From JALCOL01 sp022649665 (GTDB taxonomy: Bacteria; Bacillota; Bacilli; Lactobacillales; Enterococcaceae): DNA of 29,857 nucleotides. The DNA lies in the NCBI GenBank assembly GCA_030372335.1, contig JAUDCW010000023.1; one strand, 5' to 3'. Below are positions 7,863 to 14,903 of this stretch, in pieces; the stretch's first letter is position 1; each line of letters opens with the position of its first letter. Position numbers and translations under genes: made by a program. The notes beneath the pieces are model-generated. The model saw only the letters and a program-made list of their open reading frames with translations. It was not told where the DNA came from and did no database searches.

Positions 7863-8129
7863 ATGGACAACGAAAAATTCAAGACTAAATATAATTTTTT
7901 GCTGAGTCTGACAGGTATAATCAATGGAGTTTATTTGTTAGATTATAACCATTTTTTTATTGAGATAAATACAGTTAGCTTGTTCATTCAGTTAGTATTG
8001 CCTCTGATTTTTGTTGTTTATCTTCTTCTTTTGTGCATTTCAACAAAAAAAGTTAAAAAAATATATCTTGTCTGGCTAATAACAATTTTGATGCTACTTT
8101 TGTATCTCGGATTTACAAAATTTATTTGA
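7863..8129 (+). CDS. Small integral membrane protein, unknown function
   Basis: The 88-residue product is mostly hydrophobic, with a possible segment at about residues 12-28 and clear ones at about 38-59 and 66-86, separated by a STKKVKKIY basic loop. AGAGG lies seven bases before the ATG. Base composition is AT-rich, like the accessory DNA around it. I recognise no family. Small immunity-type membrane proteins often sit beside toxin genes, but this one lies beyond the toxin's terminator, so a link is speculative. Confidence 0.5.
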   Translation: MDNEKFKTKYNFLLSLTGIINGVYLLDYNHFFIEINTVSLFIQLVLPLIFVVYLLLLCISTKKVKKIYLVWLITILMLLLYLGFTKFI

Positions 8130-8276
8130 ACATGTGCTTAACTCACTCCATTTCTCTAAATCACTTTTTGGTTCTTTGTCAAATAGTGTTGCTTTGATTG
8201 AATTCATAAGGAGGAGGCGTTTCCTTTTTATCTCGTTTTTGAGGTACTGACTACGATAAAGAGAGGTGTAGTATGT

Positions 8277-8591
8277 ATGAAAGCTTTATATAAAGGGCGT
8301 CTGTCGGATGTATGGGAAATTAGTAAAACTAATGTTCAACCAACCTGGGTTCGACAAGCTTTTAAAGAAAATTATTTAAAATGGAACGATGATAAATTAG
8401 TAGTTTCGATGAGTGGGATAAATCCATCTGTGAAATTCAATTTGAAGATAACATTGTTGTGTTATCCTGGTTATGCATCGTACCCCATAGGATAGATCGG
8501 AGATTGTTTAGATATTACTAACCATAGTATTGTTTCAAAAAGAAAATTTCAGAGACATTATCAAATTGTTGAAGAAGACTCACTATATTAA
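8277..8591 (+). pseudogene. Phage/mobile-element-type small protein gene with internal amber stop
   Basis: The frame runs 104 codons to TAA at 8589-8591 but is interrupted by TAG at 8493-8495. The first 72 codons begin MKALYKGRLSDVWEISKTNV. After the stop the same frame continues IGDCLDITNHSIVSKRKFQR and HYQIVEEDSLY. The combined pattern (N-terminal 'WVRQAFKENYLKWNDDKLVV', C-terminal 'IGDxLxxxxxSIVSKRKFxRxYxIV') is familiar from small uncharacterised proteins of Gram-positive phages and integrative elements. GAGAGGTG precedes the start. One base change explains the break. It sits among other mobile-element debris. Confidence 0.65.
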
Positions 8592-8594
8592 TGG

Positions 8595-8852
8595 ATTTGA
8601 GTCAATTTCTTGGACACATTTTAGTAGAGAAAGTTACGCTATTTTTACTTTTGCCAGGTCTTCAAACTCCTGTAGAGTTAAATGGTAAATCGAACTATGG
8701 ATCTGGTTCCGATCATAAAACCCTTCAATGTAGGTAAATAGTGCTCGATCTGCTTCTTCAAAATCCGAATAACTAGTTTTGTATGCTTCCTTCTTTTTCA
8801 ATAAGGCATGGAAAGATAGGATGTAAAAATCACTTTGGAAATTTATACGCAT
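8595..8852 (-). pseudogene. Remnant of an IS3-family transposase (orfB 3' end and right inverted repeat)
   Basis: The frame at 8634-8852 encodes SFHALLKKKEAY followed by a stretch ending YIEGFYDRNQIHSSI, the C-terminal part of the IS3-family DDE transposase after the catalytic Glu (usually ESFHxxLKKE...YIExxYNRxRxHSxLxxxTP). Everything upstream, including the DDE residues, is missing, and the first 12 residues are unrelated. Downstream, at about 8599-8622, GAGTCAATTTCTTGGACACA resembles the terminal inverted repeat of IS3-family elements. The other end is lost. It differs in sequence from the larger IS element at 13001-14766. Confidence 0.75.
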
Positions 8853-8927
8853 GTCATGGCGGAGGAATCTGAAAAAACGGCTGATAAATTTGCTAACTTT
8901 GTTGGCTTTTAAGGAGGAATGACATTC

Positions 8928-9470
8928 ATGCTACTTGAAAATTTATTAATAAAAACCAAAAGTAAGCAGAAAATTAAGTGCTCTCAAGATCAATTAAATT
9001 TACTAAAAAATAAAGTAACGTTACAAAAAAAAGCAGAGGTAGCTCAAAAGATTTATAATAGGAGCTTTATGTATATATTATTATCACTGTTTATTATATG
9101 TGCTCTCTATATTGTAAACAAAATTAGCAAATATAACGTGTTTAATGAAGTAAGCATGGCACTTATTACTATAGTTGCGGTACCTATGATACTTTCCCTG
9201 TTTTCAATTTCTTTTGATTTAATGAAAGAAGTTGACAATGAGACAATTTACAAAGAAGAAGCTGTAATTGAAGACTCTCTAAAAAAGAATATAATTTCTC
9301 TACTTGAAGAAAACAATGATTTATTAAAAGAGAATAAGCAGTTAACTGATTTAACTGTAGTTCTTTCAAAAAATAATGAAATATTAATTGATAAATTTGA
9401 AAAACAAAGCAAACATCTTTCTGATTTAATAAAGTCTAGTAAAAATAAATCTAAAAGAAAATACAGATAA
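8928..9470 (+). CDS. Membrane protein with C-terminal coiled coil, unknown function
   Basis: I start at ATG 8928 because AAGGAGG lies ten bases before it; the ATG at 8919 is only one or two bases from that site. The product is about 180 residues: a Lys/Gln-rich N-terminus, two hydrophobic segments (about 47-68 and 76-97), then a Leu/Asn/Lys heptad region typical of a coiled coil (LLEENNDLLKENKQL) and a basic tail. No family is recognised. The topology resembles two-segment effector or sensor proteins found in accessory islands. It lies just outside the att repeat at 9569. Confidence 0.6.
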   Translation: MLLENLLIKTKSKQKIKCSQDQLNLLKNKVTLQKKAEVAQKIYNRSFMYILLSLFIICALYIVNKISKYNVFNEVSMALITIVAVPMILSLFSISFDLMKEVDNETIYKEEAVIEDSLKKNIISLLEENNDLLKENKQLTDLTVVLSKNNEILIDKFEKQSKHLSDLIKSSKNKSKRKYR

Positions 9471-9516
9471 AACATGCACAGACCTTTTCACGTACACTCA
9501 CTATTTCAAAGTAATT

Positions 9517-9553
9517 AAAAAAACTAGGACCACTGTTATACTAGCGTTCCTAG
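9517..9553 (-). terminator. Terminator beyond the left sufB-end repeat
   Basis: On the minus strand CTAGGA...TCCTAG is followed by seven T residues. It lies just past the duplicated sufB 3' end, where a terminator for sufB would stand if the island were absent. Confidence 0.6.
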
Positions 9554-9568
9554 CATATAAAGTAGGCT

Positions 9569-9589
9569 TACCCCACAGATCCTTCCATT
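9569..9589. repeat. att-like direct repeat, left copy of the sufB 3' end
   Basis: TACCCCACAGATCCTTCCAT plus T matches 16226-16246 with one mismatch in 21. On the minus strand it reads ATG GAA GGA TCT GTG GGG TAA, i.e. MEGSVG-stop, the same final peptide as sufB. The only coding difference is synonymous. This is what site-specific integration into the 3' end of a gene leaves behind. Confidence 0.8.
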
Positions 9590-9666
9590 CGATTATTTAG
9601 CTTTTAATAGCAAGTAAATTCGCTGGAAATCAATCATCGTTGACGTTTACTAAACCCAATAAAATC

Positions 9667-9704
9667 AATGGTATTCAGTCAGAATCAACAAAATGGCATT
9701 CACT
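9667..9704 (+). repeat. Direct repeats resembling integrase arm sites (left end)
   Basis: AATGGTATTCAGT (9667-9679) and AATGGCATTCACT (9692-9704) are 11/13 identical with a 25-base period. The second is identical to 16143-16155 near the other island end. Confidence 0.45.
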
Positions 9705-9775
9705 GTGACATTCATTTTTATCCTTTTGAGGAGCTATTTTAAAAGTCAAATATTCCTACTTTGTATTTCATACTA

Positions 9776-10168
9776 CTATTCATTATTTGTTAATAGTGAA
9801 AGATTTTTTTCTTCTTCTTTAATTTCATTGGATAAATATTTTATAATTTCACTTTGCTTATCCATAAATGACTTTACTACTTCTGCGCTTAAATACTTAT
9901 TGTCTGTTGTCTGGATGATAAAAATATTTTTGTAATACATGTTCAAACTTACTAACAAGTCTTCACTTACAAAAATAACGTTTGAATTTAGCTTCCAAAA
10001 AAAGTCAGAAACAGATATTTTTATTACCAAGATAGTGCTCTGAAATTTATCTGCTGATAAATCTAATTGCTGACAAGCGTCATTATTGTCCTCAATCTCG
10101 ACTAACACTCTCTTCAAGCGATCGACATTTTTTTTAGCTTCCAAAATAGTTACTTCTTTTTTTCTCAA
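9776..10168 (-). CDS. Soluble helical/coiled-coil protein, last frame of the island operon
   Basis: The 130-codon frame has a Lys/Glu-rich helical N-terminus, a central hydrophobic stretch (SVSDFFWKLNSNVIFVSEDL) and a Lys/Glu coiled coil at the end. It overlaps the preceding 85-codon frame by 35 bases. Its only in-frame starts are TTG codons without a ribosome site, and TAG lies just upstream. Removing one A from the AAAAAAA run at 10157-10163 would fuse it directly to the preceding two-segment membrane protein, giving a protein of about 205 residues. It may therefore be the detached cytoplasmic domain of that protein. No known family is recognised. Confidence 0.5.
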   Translation of the reverse strand: MRKKEVTILEAKKNVDRLKRVLVEIEDNNDACQQLDLSADKFQSTILVIKISVSDFFWKLNSNVIFVSEDLLVSLNMYYKNIFIIQTTDNKYLSAEVVKSFMDKQSEIIKYLSNEIKEEEKNLSLLTNNE

Positions 10169-10391
10169 CTAGTTGTTCATTTTTATAATTTTTTATCTCT
10201 ACAAAAGCAATAAAATAGGCAACTACACCTGATAGAATACCTCCAATTATTGTAGTTGTAATTTGGAGTATCGCATCTGCTTGATCTGGCTGATCAATCT
10301 TTTCGATTAGAGGTACTAGTGAATAGACATAGGTGACAATTACAACTGTCAAAAGAATAACAATAAAATAACTTTTTATATTTTGCTTCAA
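10134..10391 (-). CDS. Two-segment membrane protein of the island operon
   Basis: The 85-codon frame starts at TTG 10391, which overlaps the upstream stop as TTGA, with GGGTAGGGG just before it, so translation is coupled. Hydrophobic segments are at about residues 7-26 and 43-65, followed by a basic tail. In length and topology it resembles the small two-helix membrane effectors of several antiphage systems, but I see no family signature. The frame after it (9776-10168) could be its cytoplasmic domain, separated by a one-base slip in an A7 run. Confidence 0.55.
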   Translation of the reverse strand: MKQNIKSYFIVILLTVVIVTYVYSLVPLIEKIDQPDQADAILQITTTIIGGILSGVVAYFIAFVEIKNYKNEQLVEKKRSNYFGS

Positions 10392-10933
10392 TAGCCCCTA
10401 CCCTTTCTCGATATTATTTTATTTAGTAGTCCACTTACGGCTTGGTCTTCCTCAACATTACAGAGTGAAAAGGCAGGGGCTACACCTTTTTTTTCAGATT
10501 TTTCGTTATCAGTAGTGTATTTCTCGGTAGGACTGACTATCAACTCATACCACACCTCAACAAGCTCGATATCTATATCTTCATACTCATCAGTAAAGGA
10601 ATTATATAGCCTATCTTTCGACCGAATTTTATCAATATCAGTAGTTCTAATCAAACATTCCATACCATCTTCGGACCAAAATTCATAAAACCTTGAAAAA
10701 ACATTTTGGTTTTCTAACAATTCAAACAGTTGGGCAGCAATATGCCATGAAATTTCGACTTCAGCAGCAAATTGTAAGGGATTTATCCTTTTTCTAGCCC
10801 TTAATGATCTCGTAATCAACCAAAAATCCAATGAGTCTATAGCTGCATTCATAATTTTTAGTTCATGCTTTTTGAGAGTTCTTGAATCAGAGAGGTAGGT
10901 TTTCAAATTCTTTAATTCTTGGAAATATATCAT
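10388..10933 (-). CDS. Helical protein with possible winged helix, island operon
   Basis: I choose the ATG at 10933 (MIYFQELKNL) because AAGGAG ends six bases before it; longer frames to 10954 place the ribosome site inside the gene. The product is about 181 residues. Residues about 45-80 (NPLQFAAEVEISWHIAAQLF) look like a helix-turn-helix or winged-helix unit. Several acidic stretches follow (DEYEDIDIELVEVWYEL). The start lies within the 3' end of the 417-codon gene and the end is fused to the next start by TTGA, so the cluster is translated as a coupled unit. The role is unknown; it may be a middle or adaptor component. Confidence 0.6.
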   Translation of the reverse strand: MIYFQELKNLKTYLSDSRTLKKHELKIMNAAIDSLDFWLITRSLRARKRINPLQFAAEVEISWHIAAQLFELLENQNVFSRFYEFWSEDGMECLIRTTDIDKIRSKDRLYNSFTDEYEDIDIELVEVWYELIVSPTEKYTTDNEKSEKKGVAPAFSLCNVEEDQAVSGLLNKIISRKGRGY

Positions 10934-12131
10934 CATAGACTCCTTTTGATACATTCTCTTTCAGAAAATGTGTCATTAAAAATGGTTGATAAGCTCTGTA
11001 TCTTGTCAGAACTTGTTTAGTCTCTTGCTCCGGTAATTCTATGGTCCAGTTTACAGTAATAGAAAATAATTTTTTCGAAGTATAGATACTTTCACGTGTA
11101 TCAAAATATGCAGACTGACGTTCCAAATCTAATTCTTCAACATCGGACTCATTTGAGCTTCCTGAATTCGCATTAATAGTTCCACCTTCATCATAATGAA
11201 ATAGAATAGACTTCACCTTACCTTCCCCTCGTTGCTGAATTTTTAAAAATTTATCAAAATCATTTTGAATTAATTGTCTTACAAACACCCATTTTATCCT
11301 ATTGGCAATATCAATTGTATCGTCAATACCTAGATGGCCAGAATCTAACATCGTATTTGCAAAATTATCAATTTCAGATTGCTGTAACTCAACTTTATCC
11401 AAATAATCTTTTTCAGCATAGGAAGTCAACTTCCTATAAAGTTTAAACAATGTAGTCTCTTGTGGATTGGGTAATGCGATAATTAAGAACTCCCTCTGAA
11501 GCTTGAGAGAAAAATGTTTGTAAATCGCCATGGGCTTACCTTGAAGTTCTACTGATAAATTTTTTGCATTGTTTTCCAAGTGAATTCTGACTTCTTTAGA
11601 TACACAATCAATTTCTATCCATACAAATTCGCATTTTTCCTTAATATCACTGTATATAACTCTTCTAACATAAATTTGTTCTACTTTTGAAATTTTCCCT
11701 TCAGATACACAAAAATCTTGATATATTTCTTCAAACTTCTCTGTAATAGGCATCGAATTATCGAAAAACTTAGAAAAACTTATCTCATCAATTGACTCTC
11801 CTAAAAATCTTTCTAAACTGGAGATTGAATATAGTGGGTCCGTCAAGCTCATTTCGAAAGGATATGTGATGATTATGCGATTGCTAGTGTATTTTACTTG
11901 ATTTAGAAAGAAAGACTCAACATGAATTATTTCATCATCAAAACTCTCATCCTCCATTTTATCAAGTGAATTTTTCATATTATATATTTTAGTATCTTTT
12001 GATCCACTTGATCTGAATCCTCGTTCCTTCAGGAAAATTTCAAATTGCTTTGAATCAGCCTTCGCTAATAAGTCTTTTACAACAAAATCACTCAGAATGA
12101 ACTTTTCTTGCTTTTCAGCCATTGATTCCAC
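10887..12131 (-). CDS. Large uncharacterised protein, first gene of the island operon
   Basis: The product is about 414 residues. The ribosome site GGAGG abuts the ATG at 12140, so GTG at 12131, ten bases away, is a more likely start; ATG 12122 is a further alternative. It has no membrane segment, no P-loop and no nuclease motif that I can recognise. The composition is mixed alpha/beta with many short strands (KCEFVWIEIDCVSKEVRIHL) and a Ser/Asn-rich linker near residue 325 (NANSGSSNESDVEELDLE). It could be a sensor or scaffold. It heads a tightly overlapping operon with a helical protein and a membrane protein. The organisation resembles a multi-component defence module, but that is inference from context. 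Confidence 0.6.
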   Translation of the reverse strand: MESMAEKQEKFILSDFVVKDLLAKADSKQFEIFLKERGFRSSGSKDTKIYNMKNSLDKMEDESFDDEIIHVESFFLNQVKYTSNRIIITYPFEMSLTDPLYSISSLERFLGESIDEISFSKFFDNSMPITEKFEEIYQDFCVSEGKISKVEQIYVRRVIYSDIKEKCEFVWIEIDCVSKEVRIHLENNAKNLSVELQGKPMAIYKHFSLKLQREFLIIALPNPQETTLFKLYRKLTSYAEKDYLDKVELQQSEIDNFANTMLDSGHLGIDDTIDIANRIKWVFVRQLIQNDFDKFLKIQQRGEGKVKSILFHYDEGGTINANSGSSNESDVEELDLERQSAYFDTRESIYTSKKLFSITVNWTIELPEQETKQVLTRYRAYQPFLMTHFLKENVSKGVYDDIFPRIKEFENLPL

Positions 12132-12163
12132 TATTGTCATACCTCCAAATATATACTGTTTTT

Positions 12164-12193
12164 ATTGTAACAGAAGAATACATCTTAATGTAA
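12164..12193 (-). promoter_or_regulatory. Candidate promoter of the island operon
   Basis: TTACAT and TACAAT are separated by 18 bases, about 25 bases before the ribosome site. Three TRTTACAWT-like copies occur within about 80 bases and might bind a regulator. Confidence 0.45.
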
Positions 12194-12266
12194 CACTTCT
12201 TAATTTCTGTTATGCTAATCTTTTCGATTGTAATACTTTAGTATAATAAAAAATGATTTCTTGTTT

Positions 12267-12514
12267 TTAGTCATTTAACAATGATTCATAATTCAGGTAC
12301 AATACATCTTTTACTCCTCTAAGTTGTTCCAATTGATATGCTGCCGTCCACCTTCTATTTTCACCAGTGTTTCTCTAGTTATATCAACATTCTTAAGCTG
12401 CAACATTTTAACCAACTCAGTTTGGCCAATCCCTTTTTCTTTCCTAATCAGCCTTATATTGTTATCGATTACATTATTCGGATCAATTATTTTTTCTTCT
12501 TTCAAGGTTAACAC
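12267..12514 (-). pseudogene. XRE-family repressor gene with a one-base frameshift
   Basis: The GTG at 12514 opens a frame with a canonical XRE helix-turn-helix (IRLIRKEKGIGQTELVKMLQ ... DITRETLVKIEGGRQHI). It then stops early at 12311 as NWNNLEE. In another frame the same DNA reads QLEQLRGVKDVLYLNYESLL and ends at 12267, the expected continuation of this family (KIEGGxQxIxLxQLxxIKDVLxxxYxxLL). One missing base near 12333-12338 explains it. A short truncated protein with the DNA-binding region might still be made. It sits between the island operon and two palindromes that may be its operators. Confidence 0.75.
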
Positions 12515-12521
12515 ACCTTAT

Positions 12522-12592
12522 GGACTAAAATAAGTCCTTTTTATTGTTAATCTTAGAGATAAATCATGTTACCACGGGACTAGTTCTAGTCC
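12522..12592. promoter_or_regulatory. Pair of palindromic operator candidates upstream of the XRE gene
   Basis: GGACTAAAATAAGTCC (12522-12537) and GGACTAGTTCTAGTCC (12577-12592) are 16-bp inverted repeats with the same outer arms, GGACT and AGTCC, 55 bases apart. They lie directly upstream of the XRE gene, where an autoregulated repressor would bind. Confidence 0.6.
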
Positions 12593-12782
12593 ATGAAAGA
12601 GGTATACTCATGAATATTTCGAAAACTATGATTTTTGAAAGCAGGTCACAATACGTTTAAGCTATCATATTCAAAATATTTTGCACTCATAGCAGCAAAA
12701 CTATTTACTTAACAAGACAGTTTTCTAGGCACAGTATTTCTCAATTATTTTGCTTTCAGAACATTTTATTTTTCACTGAGGA

Positions 12783-12967
12783 TTGCGAAAAACTATTCTT
12801 ATCGCAGTAATTCTATTATTAGGAATATGTGTAGCAATTATGCTGACGAATGAGTATCTTCACAATGAATATTCTGTAGAAGCAAGTAATTTGTTTTTTT
12901 GGTCTTTGCCCTATTTTCCATTATGTATGGTCTATTCATCATACTTTGGTCACTATTAAAAAAATAA
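12783..12967 (+). pseudogene. Remnant of a small two-segment membrane protein
   Basis: From 12783 the frame reads RKTILIAVILLLGICVAIML and a polar loop (NEYLHNEYSVEASN). At the T7 run (12894-12900) it shifts to another frame reading FLVFALFSIMYGLFIILWSL, then LKK-stop at 12965-12967. One extra T would restore a single two-segment protein of about 61 residues. No start with a properly spaced ribosome site is visible. The rest of 12593-12782 holds nothing I can assign. Confidence 0.5.
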
Positions 12968-12997
12968 AACTCAGCAAATCTTAAACTGTGATATGCT

Positions 12998-13059
12998 CCC
13001 AACATAGCAGACACTAGAAAAAACAAAAATTTCTAATCTACTATGTTGGGAATTTTTTT
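12998..13059. terminator. Hairpin at the left end of the IS element
   Basis: CCCAACATAG (12998-13007) pairs with CTATGTTGGG (13041-13050). An inner TAGAAA/TTTCTA stem and a T7 tail follow on the plus strand. It overlaps the left terminal repeat and may block outside transcription from entering the transposase genes. Confidence 0.55.
13001..13028 (+). repeat. Left terminal inverted repeat of the IS element
   Basis: AACATAGCAGACACTAGAAA plus AAACAAAA is the imperfect inverse of 14739-14766. The match is best over AGACA.T and the A-rich tail. Confidence 0.5.
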
Positions 13060-13061
13060 GT

Positions 13062-13781
13062 ATGTCAAAAAGAATCAAGTTTAGCATTGATGAAAAACTG
13101 CATTCTGTTACTTAGGTGATTCAGGGAAAGATATCTAGAAGTGCAGAAGCAAAAAGAATTGTAATCAGTTCTTGGACATTAGATGATTGCCTTCGTAAAT
13201 TCGAAGAAGGTGGTACAGAGAGATTAAAAGGACTTAGAACTTGGACGAGATATCCTGAGAAAACCAAGCTGTGTGCTGTCAAAGCTGTCTTAAACGAAGG
13301 AGAATCGAAACTTTCCGTAATCAAAAGGTATGTTATTTCAGATCCCAGTGTTTTGAACAAATGGATTTCCAAGTATACTAGTGGTGATGAAATAAAATCC
13401 ACTGGCAAAGGAAATTCAAAATCCCAAATGATCAAAGGCAGAAAAACAGATTATAAAGAACGAATTGAAAATGTGCAGGACACAATTGCTCATGGATTTA
13501 ACTATGACAAAGCGATCGAGAAGTATCAAGTGAGTTACCAACAAGTCTATTCATGGGTGCGGAAATATCAATCACTTGGAGAAGGCAGCTTGAAGGACAG
13601 GCGTGGTCGCAAAAAGGATCCCGAGGAACTAACAGAGCTTGATCGTCTCAAGCTGAAAAATAAGAAACTTCAAGCAGAAAAAGAGCATCTTGAAATCGAG
13701 GGAGCCGTCCAAAAAAAGTTGCAGGAAATTCGGGAACGGTTCAAACGCTGGCGCTCTCCCGAAAAGAAGAGAAATTTCTAG
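13062..13781 (+). pseudogene. IS3-family transposase orfA, interrupted by an amber stop
   Basis: ATG 13062 begins MSKRIKFSIDEKLHSVT, then TAG at 13113-13115, then the frame continues VIQGKISRSAEAKRI to residue 239. Two helix-turn-helix units follow in order (about residues 20-60 and 120-165; YQVSYQQVYSWVRKYQ is typical), then a leucine-zipper-like region (LDRLKLKNKKLQAEKEHLEI). This is the usual OrfA layout of the IS150 subgroup. The amber codon removes the natural start; only a GTG directly after the stop remains, without a ribosome site. CA-A AAA AAG at 13712-13718 is a canonical minus-one slippery heptamer in the right phase to fuse orfA to orfB. Confidence 0.8.
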
Positions 13782-14639
13782 TAGTTAAAAAACGTAACGA
13801 AGAGCGTGCTTGTCCAATCAACCGACTCTGCAAGATTGCAGATGTCTCAACACCAGGATATTACAAATGGCTCAAGCGAGTGCCAACTGATCAAGAAGAA
13901 GAAGCGCAAACTATCGCTGACGTCATCACTGAAATTCATCTTGAATGTAAGAAGATATATGGTTATCGTCGAATGACATTAGTTGTGAACAAGAAGCTGG
14001 GAATGCGATATAATCCCAAGCGAATTCGCCGTATTATGCGTATTCTAGGACTTTATTCGGTTATTAGAAGGCCACGTCCTGCTTGGCAACGTTCAAAGCC
14101 AGTTCACCTAGCAGAGAATCTTTTGAATCGTGAATTTGATTCCGCTATAGCGCCTAATCAAATCTGGCATACAGATATCACTGAGTTTAAATATGGCAAT
14201 GGTCAGAAAAAATTCCTCAGTGCAATCGTTGATCTTTGGGATCAGTCGATTATCGCTTATGTATTGAGTTCCTAGAAATGACAATAAAATAGTCATGGAC
14301 ACGCTAAGAATGGCTTTTGAAGCCAACCCAGGAGCTCAACCACTCACCATCCACAGCGATCGCGGTTTCCAGTACACTTCGCATGCTTACAAAGCGTTGC
14401 GAGATAAATACAAATTTACCGCCAGTATGTCAAGAATATCGAAGTGTCTTGATAATCAGCCGGTTGAGAGCTTTTGGTGTACTTTAAAGGCAGAACGTTA
14501 TTCCCTGAATAAATACCTGACCAGAGAGGCTTTGATTGTAGAAGTGGAAGACTATATCCACTTCTACAATCACGCACGAATCACGTTAAAATACGACGGC
14601 CTCACTCCGCTGGAAATCAGAACTATGGTCGTCGCATAA
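13712..14639 (+). pseudogene. IS3-family DDE transposase orfB with a one-base frame break
   Basis: After the slippery site the minus-one frame reads through KVAGNSGTVQ and LVVKKRNEERACPINRLCKI into the HTH_21-like region (KKIYGYRRMTLVVNKKLG), then the integrase core: WHTDITEF (first Asp), HSDRGFQYTS (second Asp) and DNQPVESFWCTLKAE (Glu). All three catalytic residues are present. At 14273-14275 the frame hits TAG after VLSS, while the next frame continues RNDNKIVMDTLRMAFEANPG. One inserted base at about 14272 explains the break. With the orfA stop, no full transposase can be made. Confidence 0.85.
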
Positions 14640-14738
14640 GGGCTTTTATTAACCTGTCAGAGTTGTCAGAGTAGATAGAAAAAGTCCCTTTCTCTATCTA
14701 CTCTGAAGGCCAGTTCGAGTGAAACTCGAACAAATATG

Positions 14739-14766
14739 TTTTGTTTTTTTCACTGTCTACTTGACA
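14739..14766 (-). repeat. Right terminal inverted repeat of the IS element
   Basis: Read inward on the minus strand it begins TGTCAAGTAGACAGTGAAAA, with the TG tip usual for the IS3 family. It pairs imperfectly with 13001-13028. Confidence 0.55.
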
Positions 14767-14903
14767 GGAAGCGGTTCACTGGCTGAATTTGTGTTTTATA
14801 TGTAATCTCATTAATGTACTGGTTCATATTTTTCCAATATAATAGCGTTTTTCAACTCTTTTTTGTTAAAACTAAATAAATCAACAGAGAGCATCTCTCC
14901 TAA

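Larger units (their letters stand above)
13001..14766 (+). mobile_element. Degenerate IS3-family insertion sequence (IS150-like)
   Basis: It holds orfA and orfB in two overlapping frames with a frameshift signal, flanked by imperfect terminal repeats. The right end read inward, TGTCAAGTAGACAGTGAAAA, resembles the left end AACATAGCAGACACTAGAAA, and both continue into an A-rich run with AAAACAAAA. An amber stop in orfA, a one-base frame break in orfB and a poorly matched left tip make it inactive. The body is about 1.77 kb, long for the family. Bases 14640-14738 after orfB hold an inverted repeat around 14675-14709 (GAGTAGATAGA with TCTATCTACTC) and no gene. Confidence 0.75.

Noticed and set aside
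8273..8293. ATGTATGAAAGC start resembling the MYE start of Fst-type type I toxins
   Set aside because: The frame stops after six codons (MYESFI) and no Fst transmembrane sequence or paired antisense promoter is visible.
9693..9935. 80-codon plus-strand frame starting at the arm-like repeat
   Set aside because: It is antisense to the 130-codon island gene, has no ribosome site and overlaps integration repeats.
10157..10163. Programmed minus-one frameshift between the 85- and 130-codon frames
   Set aside because: The required shift is plus-one (or loss of one A), and the run is not in the X XXY YYZ phase of a minus-one site.
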